NCBI RefSeq assembly: GCF_000504285.1
Contig: NZ_KI632511.1
Coordinates: 7,298,154-7,362,153 of the forward strand
Direction: 5' to 3'
Length of the DNA stretch: 64,000 bases
DNA from: Actinospica robiniae DSM 44927
GTDB taxonomy: Bacteria; Actinomycetota; Actinomycetes; Streptomycetales; Catenulisporaceae
The position numbers and the translations under genes were made by a program. Below are positions 14,172-22,076 of this stretch, piece after piece. The notes below the pieces were generated by a model. The model saw nothing but the letters and a program-made list of their open reading frames with translations. It did not search any database and was not told the origin of the DNA. Positions within the stretch are counted from its first letter, which is position 1. Each line of letters opens with the position of its first letter.

Positions 14172-14213
14172 ATGCCCCGGACCTCGGTCGGCAAACGCCG
14201 AGGTCCGGGGCAT
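14172..14213 (-). terminator. Perfect 16-bp stem terminator after the long chaplin gene
   Basis: Arms ATGCCCCGGACCTCGG (14172-14187) and its exact complement (14198-14213) flank a 10-nt loop. It lies between the stop of the long chaplin gene and the start of lhr, both on the minus strand, so it should insulate lhr from chaplin transcription. There is no T-run, as is common in actinomycetes. Confidence 0.75.
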
Positions 14214-14283
14214 CGACATGCTCTTGGAGCGCCGTTTCGGGGCACTGAGAGGGTTGCTCGGGCGGTGGCGAGCTGACGGCCGC

Positions 14284-15237
14284 TCAGCTGCCGTAGCGAC
14301 GTGCCAGCTTGCGGACCAGCAGACCACCGCCGCCGAGCACGCCCGCGCCGAACGGGGCCATGACGGTGCCCGTGCCGACGCCGGTCTGCGCCAGGGTGCC
14401 GCCGTGCGTGCCGGTCGGGCCGGTCGAGCCGTGCGTGCCACCCGTCGGGGGGACCTTGCCGGGAGCGCTCGGAGTGGCCGGCGCGCTCGGGGTCCACGGC
14501 GCCGTCGGCGTCGCCGGCGAGGACGGTGTGCTCGGCGCGGTCGGCGTCGTCGAGGTCGGCGTCGGCGTCGGGTGGCAGCCGCACGTCGGCGGGGCCAGGG
14601 TGCGCGGCGGACTCACCGGCGGGGAGGGCGGACGCACCGAGCCGCCGTTGGAGCAGGTGTTGTCGAACGCCGCGTCACCCACGCCGACACCGCTGGCGGA
14701 GTTGCCGCAGACGTTGAGCGGCGTGCTGATGGGCAGCTGGACGGTGTTCCCGGAGCCCAGGCCGGGCGAGCTGTGTGAGCCGCCGTGCGCGCTCGCGCCG
14801 TTCGAGCCGTGGCCGCCGCCGTTCGAGCACGTGTTGTCGAACGCCGCGTCACCCACGCCGACACCGCTGGCGGAGTTGCCGCAGATGTTGACGGGGACGT
14901 CGATCGGGGCCTGGACCAGGTTGCCCGAGACGGCGCCGGGTGAGTCCTTCGCCGCACCGTGCGCGCTCGACGCGTTCCCACCCGGCGCGCCCGCGTTGCC
15001 GCAGTGGTTCCCGGCCGCCGTGTCGAACGCGCCGATCACGTCGATGACGTTGCCGCAGACGTTGATCGGGGCGTCGACCGGGGCCTGGACCAGGTTGCCG
15101 GACAGCAGGCCGGGCGAGTGCGCGGCGCCGCCCTCGGCCGAGGCGTCGGCCTGGGCCACGCTCATGCCGACGCCGGTGAGCAGCAGCCCGCCGGTGGTCA
15201 TGCCGAGCACGACGCGCCGTTTCGTCGAGTGGTGCAT
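14284..15237 (-). CDS. Long chaplin with three chaplin domains and a sortase signal
   Basis: This secreted, wall-anchored chaplin contributes to the hydrophobic amyloid sheath of aerial hyphae and spores. A signal peptide of about 30 residues ends at AQADA. Three chaplin domains follow, each with SPG-SGN-VQ-P, a VCGN or ICGN strand and a second Cys in NxC. A Pro/Thr linker leads to the sortase motif LAQTG, a hydrophobic stretch and the basic tail KLARRYGS. The start at 15237 has the ribosome site AGAGGTAGG. Long chaplins ChpA-C of S. coelicolor have two domains; three is unusual. A short chaplin gene lies upstream on the same strand. Confidence 0.9.
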   Translation of the reverse strand: MHHSTKRRVVLGMTTGGLLLTGVGMSVAQADASAEGGAAHSPGLLSGNLVQAPVDAPINVCGNVIDVIGAFDTAAGNHCGNAGAPGGNASSAHGAAKDSPGAVSGNLVQAPIDVPVNICGNSASGVGVGDAAFDNTCSNGGGHGSNGASAHGGSHSSPGLGSGNTVQLPISTPLNVCGNSASGVGVGDAAFDNTCSNGGSVRPPSPPVSPPRTLAPPTCGCHPTPTPTSTTPTAPSTPSSPATPTAPWTPSAPATPSAPGKVPPTGGTHGSTGPTGTHGGTLAQTGVGTGTVMAPFGAGVLGGGGLLVRKLARRYGS

Positions 15238-15424
15238 GATGCCTACCTCTGGATGGATGGGAGAGGGGCGCTGCCGCCCTTTATTGCTTTCATAAGACTG
15301 GAACGAGGTATGACGATCGGAGTTACTACGGCGCGGCAAGAATCCCGCTGGCGAGTGATTGACTGATCGTCATACAACCTTTGGCCACGCTCGGGTGTCC
15401 GCGCGCGATCCGGGGGAAAGACCG

Positions 15425-15463
15425 GGGCCCGGCCGCCGCATACGCGATGCGGCGGCCGGGCCC
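15425..15463 (-). terminator. 17-bp stem terminator after the short chaplin gene
   Basis: GGGCCCGGCCGCCGCAT (15425-15441) pairs exactly with 15447-15463 across a 5-nt loop. It sits 31 nt beyond the stop of the short chaplin on the minus strand, separating it from the long chaplin transcript. Confidence 0.8.
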
Positions 15464-15493
15464 GGACGGCGCCGATGCGCCGGAGAGCGTGGA

Positions 15494-15727
15494 TCAGTTC
15501 CAGCTCGTATTGCCGAAGGCGGAGTTCAGCAGGCCGATGACGGAGATGGTGTTGCCGGTGACGTTGACCGGGATGTGCAGCGGCGCCTGCACGTTGTTGC
15601 CGGACAGCAGCCCGGGGGAATCCGCGGCGAAGCCTTGGGCGGAGGTGTCGGCCATGGCCGCCCCCGCGCCGCCGACGACGAGGGCGCCGGTCACGCCGGC
15701 CAGCGCGGTGATCTTCTTGACGTTCAT
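15494..15727 (-). CDS. Short chaplin lacking the cysteine pair (ChpE-like)
   Basis: This 77-residue secreted short chaplin self-assembles at air-water interfaces. The signal peptide ends at AAMADTSA; the mature chaplin domain runs SPGLLSGNNVQAPLHIPVN to the C terminus. Positions normally occupied by the two conserved cysteines read NVTGN and GNTSWN, so no disulfide can form. In S. coelicolor ChpE is the short chaplin without these cysteines. Start 15727 has a perfect AGGAGG ribosome site. The 17-bp hairpin downstream isolates it from the long chaplin gene. Confidence 0.93.
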   Translation of the reverse strand: MNVKKITALAGVTGALVVGGAGAAMADTSAQGFAADSPGLLSGNNVQAPLHIPVNVTGNTISVIGLLNSAFGNTSWN

Positions 15728-16210
15728 TGCACATCCTCCTTGGCGCGGCCGATCAGGCCGCGGCGCGTTACAGGGCGTGTGGCCGCCGTCGTGAGCCGCG
15801 TCCGGGGTTCGCATCCGACGCAGCTCGGGCCACGCCAGGAGAAACGAGGGCGGGCCGCTCCGAGGTACGCATCTGATCTGATCGTCCGCCTTAAAGGGTG
15901 AACGCATCATCATTCTGCCTGCCGCTGATCGGACCTCAGCTGACCGGTAATCAAAAAATCTTCGCTGCTCAATCGACATCCGGCCGTTTGCATGTGTGCC
16001 GCGCAATCGTCCGGGTACCTCTCCTAGACGAGCCCGCCACTCCTGCGTACGGATGGACGCCATGGTCCGCCAGCGCCGGTCGGGGCAGGTGCGCGGCGCG
16101 TCGCGGATCCTTCGTCGGGGAAAACCGGTAGCGTTGGCTGCGACACTCGATTGAGTGAATTGTGCTACCCGTCACAACAGCGGGTCTGCCGTGGAGAGAG
16201 GAGGCGTTCG
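15728..16210. other. Gene-free divergent region between short chaplin and sepF-like gene
   Basis: No coding frame is credible. It must contain both divergent promoters. The stretch 15895-15990 is less GC-rich than its surroundings (AATCAAAAAATCTTCG), which fits a regulated promoter. Chaplin promoters in Streptomyces depend on the developmental sigma factor BldN, but I cannot assign a BldN site with confidence. Confidence 0.4.
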
Positions 16211-16576
16211 ATGGTTTCGAGCCGCAGGGCTACGGCCCCGCATCTGGTCCCGGTCGACGATGGCGAGCGGTGGTACGGGGAGGAGGCTGCCGGGGTCGGC
16301 CAGCGGATCGCCACCGTGCGGCCGCGCAGTTTCACCGACGCCAAGGTGATCGGTGAGTACTTCCGGGCCGGCGTTCCCGTCATCATGAATCTCGCCGATC
16401 TGGAGGAGTCCGACGCCAAGCGGATCGTCGACTTCGCCTCCGGTCTGATCTTCTCGCTACGCGGTGGAATAGAGCGTGTGGCGGCCCGGGTGTTCTTGTT
16501 GACCCCGGCCGGCCTGGAGATCGTGGACGGCGCGGACAACCCGTCGCAGGATCCCGGCTTTTTCAACCAGGGCTGA
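16211..16576 (+). CDS. SepF-like cell-division protein (DUF552)
   Basis: This 121-residue protein carries the SepF core almost throughout: [47 protein letters not shown] is the diagnostic block, with the FtsZ-binding fold and Gly essential for dimerisation. It lacks the N-terminal amphipathic membrane helix and long linker of canonical SepF (about 150-210 residues), resembling the extra SepF paralogues of Streptomyces. ATG 16211 follows a strong GAGAGGAGG. It is not next to ftsZ or ylmE, which supports paralogue status. It probably modulates Z-ring assembly during sporulation; that is inference. Confidence 0.88.
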   Translation: MVSSRRATAPHLVPVDDGERWYGEEAAGVGQRIATVRPRSFTDAKVIGEYFRAGVPVIMNLADLEESDAKRIVDFASGLIFSLRGGIERVAARVFLLTPAGLEIVDGADNPSQDPGFFNQG

Positions 16577-16612
16577 TTCCCTCTCTCCTTGTCAGAACAT
16601 TTCCTTCACCGT

Positions 16613-16665
16613 CCGACGGCCGTCTCCGCTCGCCCCTGCCCGGGCCGCGGCGGGACGGCCGTCGG
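16613..16665. terminator. Bidirectional terminator between convergent genes
   Basis: CCGACGGCCGTC (16613-16624) pairs exactly with 16654-16665. It lies between the convergent sepF-like and PNPOx-like genes and can serve both strands. Confidence 0.7.
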
Positions 16666-16679
16666 CGTTCGTCCGGCCG

Positions 16680-17327
16680 TCAGCGCAGACCCGCCGGAAG
16701 CGGGACGGCCGGGTCGAGGTCCGGCGCCGGCACCGCTTCGCCGCGCACGGTGCGCACGGCGATCGAACCGGCCCAGTACGGGCTGCCCTCGAGATCGGCC
16801 TCGTCGTCGGCGACGTGGTCGCCGCGGTGCTTGAGCGAGACCGCTTCCAGATCCAGCGCGACGATGGCGGTCGCGGCCAGCTCCTTGGCCGTCGGCGGCC
16901 GCGAATCGGCGGTCCGGCCGAGGTAGAGCTTGTCCACCAGGGCGGCCATCGCGGCGTAGCGCTCGTCCTCGTCCTGCACCACCCGTGCCTCGCCGATGGC
17001 GACGACGCTGCGGTAGCCGAGTGAGTGGTGCATCCAGGAGCGCGCGAGCACGAGGGCGTCGAGCAGGGTCACGCTGATGCTGATCGGCTCGCCGTCCAGC
17101 AGCGCGAAGCGGCCGCCGGTGGATCCGTGCACGTAGACGGTCTCGCCCACGCGCGCGTGCAGGGTCGGCAGGTTCATCGGGCGTCCGTCGCGCAGAAAGG
17201 CGATGGTGCAGTGCAGCGCCTCGTCGAGGACGGCGTGCACGGCTTGTTTGTCATAGGCGGCGCGGTCGCGGTAACGCCTGGGCACAGTCAGTTCCGTCGG
17301 AACGTACGATGGCGTGGCTTGCGTCAT
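16680..17327 (-). CDS. Pyridoxamine 5'-phosphate oxidase-family flavoprotein
   Basis: This 215-residue split-barrel FMN-binding protein is of the type annotated as pyridoxamine-phosphate oxidase-related or NimA-like. Typical blocks are an N-terminal helix AAYDKQAVHAVLDEALHCTIAFL, strands RPMNLPTLHARVGETVYVHGSTGG, and the Ser/His region ARSWMHHSLGYRSVVAIGEARVV. It may reduce or bind a flavin-dependent small molecule rather than make PLP. It starts only 19 bp from a divergent MocR/PdxR regulator whose relatives control pyridoxal genes, so regulation by that protein is likely. Confidence 0.85.
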   Translation of the reverse strand: MTQATPSYVPTELTVPRRYRDRAAYDKQAVHAVLDEALHCTIAFLRDGRPMNLPTLHARVGETVYVHGSTGGRFALLDGEPISISVTLLDALVLARSWMHHSLGYRSVVAIGEARVVQDEDERYAAMAALVDKLYLGRTADSRPPTAKELAATAIVALDLEAVSLKHRGDHVADDEADLEGSPYWAGSIAVRTVRGEAVPAPDLDPAVPLPAGLR

Positions 17328-17346
17328 GATTACGTCCTAGTACATA

Positions 17347-18792
17347 ATGTCGATTGTGTCAGAACAATCTGCGTGGTGGGAACGCTACAAGCTCGCCGGG
17401 TCCGGGGCAAGCGAGATCGTCTTCGGCGTCGAGACGGCCGTGACGGCCGGCCTGCTCGCGCCCGGCGAATCCCTGCCGCCGGTGCGCGAACTGGCCGGGC
17501 ATCTGCACGTCAACCCGAACACGGTCGCCTCCGCGTATCGCACCCTGCGCGACCGGGGCACGGTGGAGACGCGCGGCCGGGCCGGCACGCGCGTGCGCGA
17601 GCGGCCGGGCACCAGCAACCGGATGCGCTCGTACGAGCTGCCCGAGGGAGTGCGGGACCTGACGTCCGGCGAGCCGGCGCCGCGCCTGCTCCCACGGCTC
17701 AAGCCCCCGGCCAGCATCGACGTGTCCGGATACCGCTACGCCCCGGTCGAGCCGGACCTCGAGGAGCAGCTGCGGCGGCGGGTGGGCCGGCTCTTCGAGG
17801 GCGCGGGTACGGACGACACGGGCGGCGCGGCGGCGGGGGTGGGCGCGGACGCGGCTGAATCGGCCGAGTCGGCCGAGTTGCTCGGCACCTCCCGCATGCT
17901 CGCGGTCTTCGGCTCGCTCGACGGCATCGAGCGCCTGCTGGCCACGCACACCCGCCCCGGCGACAAGATCGCCGTGGAGGATCCGGCCTGGGGCAACATG
18001 CTCGACCTGGCCGCCGCGCGCGGGCTCACGGTCGTACCGATGCGCATGGACGACGAGGGCCCCGATCCGACCGATCTGCGAGCAGCGCTCGGGGCCGGCG
18101 TGAACGCGGTGGTGGTCACCACGCGGGCGCAGAATCCGTACGGCGCCGTCGTCTCGGCCCGCCGCGCGAGCGCGCTGCGCACGGTCCTCGCGACGCACCC
18201 GGAAGTGCTCACGATCGACGACGACCACGGGGCCGACCTCACGTCCGGCGTCCCACACCTGCTCTGCGGCGCGACGCGGCAGTGGGCTTATCTGTATTCG
18301 GCCTCGAAGGCGTACGGCCCGGACATGCGCATCGCCGCGCTGATAGGGGACGCCGACACGACCGACCGCGTCGCCGGGCAGCTCCGGCACAGCTCACGCC
18401 GCGTCCCCGGGGTGATGCAGCTGCTGTGGGCGCAGGCGCTGGCCGACCGAGGCAACGACGCGGTGCTGGCCGAGGCCGCGTCGGTCTACGCCGAGAATCG
18501 CAAGACGCTGATCAGTGAGCTGGCCGCGCGCGGGGTCGCGGCGCACGGTGAGAGCGGTCTGAGCGTGTGGATCCCGGTGCCGGACGAGACGGCCGCCGCC
18601 ACCGGCCTGCTCGCGCGTGGCTGGGCAGTGGCGCCGGGCTCCTGGTACCGCGTGCGCAGCGGGCCGGGCATCCGCGTGACGGTGGCGACGATGCACCTGG
18701 AGGAGATGGCGGCGCTGGCCGAGGCGGTGGCCTCCACGCTGAACCGGGGGAAGGGGGTGCGGCCGGACGCGCGCGCGGCGGAGTCGGTCTGA
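17347..18792 (+). CDS. MocR/PdxR-type GntR regulator with aminotransferase domain
   Basis: This 481-residue regulator fuses a winged-helix GntR DNA-binding domain (residues 20-85; LLAPGESLPPVRELAGHLHVNPNTVASAYRTL) to a class I aminotransferase fold that binds PLP. The Schiff-base motif SASKAYGPDMR and DDDHGAD/NPYGAVVSARR substrate-fold segments are visible. MocR proteins sense PLP or amino compounds and often control pyridoxine genes. It is divergent from a PNPOx-family gene with only 19 bp between start codons, implying overlapping promoters and probably leaderless or near-leaderless mRNA. No good Shine-Dalgarno precedes ATG 17347, consistent with that. Confidence 0.9.
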   Translation: MSIVSEQSAWWERYKLAGSGASEIVFGVETAVTAGLLAPGESLPPVRELAGHLHVNPNTVASAYRTLRDRGTVETRGRAGTRVRERPGTSNRMRSYELPEGVRDLTSGEPAPRLLPRLKPPASIDVSGYRYAPVEPDLEEQLRRRVGRLFEGAGTDDTGGAAAGVGADAAESAESAELLGTSRMLAVFGSLDGIERLLATHTRPGDKIAVEDPAWGNMLDLAAARGLTVVPMRMDDEGPDPTDLRAALGAGVNAVVVTTRAQNPYGAVVSARRASALRTVLATHPEVLTIDDDHGADLTSGVPHLLCGATRQWAYLYSASKAYGPDMRIAALIGDADTTDRVAGQLRHSSRRVPGVMQLLWAQALADRGNDAVLAEAASVYAENRKTLISELAARGVAAHGESGLSVWIPVPDETAAATGLLARGWAVAPGSWYRVRSGPGIRVTVATMHLEEMAALAEAVASTLNRGKGVRPDARAAESV

Positions 18793-18980
18793 GGGAAAGA
18801 GAAGGCCGGCGGGCGCCGGCGGACAGCTGGTGCGGATCACGGGAGTCCGGACGCGGTTGGATGGCGCGGTTGGATGGAGAGCGCGTCCTCGCGGGGCGCG
18901 TGTCCCTCCACCTCTTCTCCACCCGGGTCTCGAACTAGGGGTTGATCACTTCTGCCCAGGTCCGGGCCATAGTCGAAGAC

Positions 18981-19559
18981 ATGACCACTACGGACTGGAT
19001 CCTCGACCTCGCGCTCATCCTCGTCGTGCTGCGGCAGATCCGGGAGAGCCGGATCGACACGATCTTCCTCATCGTCCCGCTCGCCCTGACCGGGTACGTC
19101 GCGCACAAGTACCTCACCCCGATCCCCACCGCCGGCAACGACCTCCTGCTCATCGGTGCGTTCGCCGCGATCGGCACGGTGCTCGGCGTCGCAGGTGGAC
19201 TGACCACGCGGGTGCGGGTCGCGGAGGGGCACGCCTTCGTGCGGGCCGGGTTCGCCGCGGCTTCCCTGTGGGTGCTCGGCATGGGCGGGCGACTGGCCTT
19301 CGTGTACTGGACCGAGCACGGCGGCACGCGGACGCTGGGTCGGTTCAGCGAGCAGCACCACATCACCAGCGGGCAGGCGTGGGCCAGTGCCCTGATCCTG
19401 ATGGTGCTCGCCGAGGTCGTCACCCGGATCGGCACGGTCCTGATCCGCGCCGAGGTGGCCAAGCGCGCCGTGCGCAACACCGGCTTCGGCGCAGGCAACG
19501 GCGCCGGCGCGCTGGGCGGCTCCGGCTCGGCAGCCGACCGGGCCCGCGTCGGAGTGTGA
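18981..19559 (+). CDS. CcdC/DUF1453-like integral membrane protein
   Basis: This 192-residue protein has four or five hydrophobic segments: WILDLALILVVLRQIRESRID at the start, IFLIVPLALTGYVAHKYL, LLLIGAFAAIGTVLGVAGGL, FAAASLWVLGMGG and ALILMVLAEVVTRIG. The pattern, with a charged loop after the first helix and conserved polar residues between helices, resembles small CcdC-type membrane proteins. The last 30 residues are Gly/Ala-rich and soluble. ATG 18981 is chosen because it directly precedes the first helix; GTG/ATC options upstream lack support. Function is unknown. A long inverted repeat lies downstream. Confidence 0.65.
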   Translation: MTTTDWILDLALILVVLRQIRESRIDTIFLIVPLALTGYVAHKYLTPIPTAGNDLLLIGAFAAIGTVLGVAGGLTTRVRVAEGHAFVRAGFAAASLWVLGMGGRLAFVYWTEHGGTRTLGRFSEQHHITSGQAWASALILMVLAEVVTRIGTVLIRAEVAKRAVRNTGFGAGNGAGALGGSGSAADRARVGV

Positions 19560-19645
19560 CGCGGCGAGGTCGTGGGCGGCGTCGCCGACGCGGCGCGCCG
19601 AGCCTCCTGATAAGCGCAGCGAGCCACCTGGGCAGCACGGCGAAC

Positions 19646-19710
19646 CAGCCGAGAAGCATCGAGACCGTGGCGAAGTTCCTCAGCGCGACGGTCTCGATGC
19701 TTCTCGGCTG
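19646..19710. repeat. Perfect 23-bp inverted repeat, probable bidirectional terminator
   Basis: Positions 19646-19668 are exactly complementary to 19688-19710 with a 19-nt loop (core AGAAGCATCGAGACCGT). The stem is longer than others in the window and less GC-rich than the background. It lies between convergent genes, so bidirectional termination is the simplest reading; a mobile-element remnant is the alternative. Confidence 0.75.
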
Positions 19711-19826
19711 TTGCCGCGTCAGATCGGACGATCAAGAGCCCTGATGGGTGAAGAAGCCGGGCGGTGCGACCGCGAAGGTCGCCCCACACCAGCCTCGCCA
19801 TCGCCTACCGGACGGCCCAGCGGGAT

Positions 19827-19855
19827 GACGCTCCACCGATAGCCGGCGGAGCGTC
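19827..19855 (-). terminator. Hairpin after the WXG-like gene
   Basis: GACGCTCC (19827-19834) pairs with GGAGCGTC (19848-19855) four bases beyond the stop of the minus-strand gene. The short stem is placed as a terminator would be. Confidence 0.55.
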
Positions 19856-19858
19856 GCT

Positions 19859-21268
19859 CTACTGGATGACCGGCGGGACGACCCGCTGCGCGCCGCCCCA
19901 GAACTCGTCCTCGGTCAGGTACTTGGGCCGCTTGCCGCGCTCTTCTTCCTCGTCCTCGCCGGCGCTGCCGCGGCGGCCGCCCATCATGTTCACCTTGTTG
20001 CCCTCGCCGTCGGTGGCGTTCTCGAACGCCGACCGGACCGGGGAGAGCGAGGGACGCTCGCCCTCCTCCAGCTCGCCGTCGAAGTAGCGGCCGCGCGAGT
20101 ACTTGGAGGACAGTTCCTCCTCGCTCTCGCCGCCCATGCCACGGCCGCCGCCCCCGCGGCCGCCGCCCATGCCCATCGCCTCGGGGTTCTCGACCTCTCC
20201 CTCGCCGATCACGCCGCCGCGGGAGGAGCGGCCGGTGCTCTCTTCCTCGTCCAGAACGCCGGCCCCCGAGCGCAGCTTCGTGCCGGTGCCCCGGCCGCCG
20301 GTGAGCTCGCCGTCGCTGAAGCCTTCCTCGTCGAACACGCCGGCCTTCGAGTTGAAGCGCCGGTTCTCCTCCTCCGGCGAGTCGACGGCCATGTTCCCGG
20401 TGGAGTTGTTCCCGCCGAGCTCGTCCGTGATCAATTCCGCGCCGCCACCGACCGGAGAGAGCTCCGGCTCGGGCTCGGTCGGGAACGGCTCGCCCTCGCC
20501 GGGCGGGGTGCCCACCGGCACCGGGATCGGGTCGGGGTTCAGCGAGGCGGTGACGGTCGGGGACGGGTTGCCGATGGTCGCGGTGGAGGTGCCGTTGCCG
20601 GGCGGCGGCACGAAGCCGGCCTCCACCGTCCCACCGCCGCCGCCGACCCGCTGGCCGTAGGCGCCGGCCTCCCCGTTGCCGGAGCTGCCGCCGGCCACGC
20701 CCGGGTCGTAGGTCCCGCCGGCCGAGCCGGGGTCGCCGCCGCCCGAGACGGCCAGGTGCATCTCGCCGGCGGACTGCTCGTACGAGCTCGAGAGCTTGTT
20801 CAGCGCGTTCGCCGTCTCGGTGCGCACGGCGGTGTTGTGCGTCTGCGCCACCTCCGAGGGCAGCGGGGTGCCGAAGAAGAAGTGGCTGGCCTCGTCGCCG
20901 ACCGAGTTCGAGGGCACCGACTTCTCGCTCTGGATGCCCTTCATCGTGGTGACGAACTCGACCTGGGCGGCCTTCGCGTTCTGCAGCGGCGGCACCACGG
21001 CCTGGATGGTGTCGTGCGCTTGGACCGCGTGGTCGATCGAGGCCTGGAACGAGGTCTGCGCCTGGTCCGCGGCGTCTCCGGTCCAGGAGGCGGCCAGGTT
21101 GTTCTTCACGTTCTGCAGGGTCGCCTGGACCTTCTGCAGCTGCGCAGCCGCCTGCTGGTAGCTCTGGATCTGCTGGTCGAGCGCGTCGGTCTCCATGCTG
21201 TCCGCGACCTGCTTGGCCCAGGCCACGCCGCCGTTCGAGTCCACCGACTGCTGGTTGAAGCCGCCCAT
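19859..21268 (-). CDS. WXG100-like type VII secretion protein with long acidic tail
   Basis: This 469-residue protein begins with a WXG100-like helical hairpin: helices around 25-60 and 75-125, separated by AASWTGDAADQAQTSF (WTG in the WXG position, residues ~61-63). After residue 185 it becomes a long Gly/Pro/Glu-rich tail with repeated R/K-x-GVxDEEE and SGRGR-type segments, probably disordered. Such chimeras of an Esx helical domain and low-complexity tail occur among actinobacterial ESX substrates. It follows a smaller Esx-like gene by 13 nt on the same strand; the two may form a secreted heterodimer. No EccC ATPase is in the window. Confidence 0.7.
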   Translation of the reverse strand: MGGFNQQSVDSNGGVAWAKQVADSMETDALDQQIQSYQQAAAQLQKVQATLQNVKNNLAASWTGDAADQAQTSFQASIDHAVQAHDTIQAVVPPLQNAKAAQVEFVTTMKGIQSEKSVPSNSVGDEASHFFFGTPLPSEVAQTHNTAVRTETANALNKLSSSYEQSAGEMHLAVSGGGDPGSAGGTYDPGVAGGSSGNGEAGAYGQRVGGGGGTVEAGFVPPPGNGTSTATIGNPSPTVTASLNPDPIPVPVGTPPGEGEPFPTEPEPELSPVGGGAELITDELGGNNSTGNMAVDSPEEENRRFNSKAGVFDEEGFSDGELTGGRGTGTKLRSGAGVLDEEESTGRSSRGGVIGEGEVENPEAMGMGGGRGGGGRGMGGESEEELSSKYSRGRYFDGELEEGERPSLSPVRSAFENATDGEGNKVNMMGGRRGSAGEDEEEERGKRPKYLTEDEFWGGAQRVVPPVIQ

Positions 21269-21281
21269 CCCCGTCTCCCGC

Positions 21282-21719
21282 TCAGATGTTCTTCTGCACC
21301 GAGAGCACGCTCACGTGCAGCTCGTCCTCGGTCCGGGCATAGATCTGGTGGGTCTTGGTGGCCCGGTCGTTCAGGTCGGTGATCTGCTGGTTGATGTCGG
21401 CGAGCAGGGCGACGACGGCGGCGTGGGCCGATCCGTGGGCGTTGTTGAGCGCGGTGATCGCCGGCACGGCCTGGTTGAGCGGGCCGAAGTTCGAGTCCTG
21501 CGTGCCGCCGTCGAAGCTGGCCTCTTTGTAGACGATCGAGCTGTAGTGGCCCTGGCCCAGGCTCGAGGCCGTGTTGTTCTGAAAGGTCACCGGATGCAGT
21601 GCGCTCGACGCGTCGTTGAACACGTCTTGCAGCAGCCCCTGCAGCGTGGCGCGAGCCTGCTCCAGTTCCTCGAGTTCGACCTTGAAACTCGTGCCCATGC
21701 GCTCGGCACCCCCAGTCAT
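21282..21719 (-). CDS. Small Esx/EspC-like helical protein
   Basis: This protein of about 145 residues is almost entirely helical: FKVELEELEQARATLQGLLQDVFND, then PLNQAVPAITALNNAHGSAHAAVVALLADINQQITDL and a C-terminal charged helix. The size and two-helix pattern resemble type VII secretion targets, although no WXG triplet is present. It immediately precedes the WXG-like gene (13-nt gap) and is likely its partner. Start ATG 21719 is taken; ATG 21698, with a GGGGGTG ribosome site, is equally plausible. Function beyond this is inference. Confidence 0.6.
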   Translation of the reverse strand: MTGGAERMGTSFKVELEELEQARATLQGLLQDVFNDASSALHPVTFQNNTASSLGQGHYSSIVYKEASFDGGTQDSNFGPLNQAVPAITALNNAHGSAHAAVVALLADINQQITDLNDRATKTHQIYARTEDELHVSVLSVQKNI

Positions 21720-22076
21720 GTCCGTCCGTCGCGCCTTCGCGAGCCGGTTCCCCGCGGCCGCGCACACCGATTACCCATCGCAGCGTACCGACAAAGGGTG
21801 CCGGGTTGCCACTGTCCGGGGCGTCGAGGACGGGTTTGTTAGTAAACCGATAGGCTCGGCCGCGGCCAGCGCGTTCGCTGCGCGCCGAGCATGTTCGAGC
21901 TCGGATTCACCGGGGGCGCCGGGCGCGCCGCTCCGGCGGCGCCACCTGTCACGATCCCGTGCCGAATGCGGCATCGCGCTGGCGGCGGACCGTGGCACTC
22001 CGTAGGATCGAGCGCCACGGCCTTACCGGGACCGCCCTGGCCGCCGGAGTCCGTGCCGAGACCGGGGTGCAGGGAT
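21720..22076. other. Divergent intergenic region
   Basis: This 357-bp region contains the promoters of the Esx-like operon (minus) and the DUF4190 gene (plus). A short hairpin-forming stretch GTTTGTTAGTAAAC is at 21835-21848. I see no gene. Confidence 0.4.

Noticed and set aside
18830-19744. 304-codon plus-strand frame overlapping the CcdC-like membrane protein
   Set aside because: Arg/His/Pro-rich shadow; the overlapping frame gives clean transmembrane helices.
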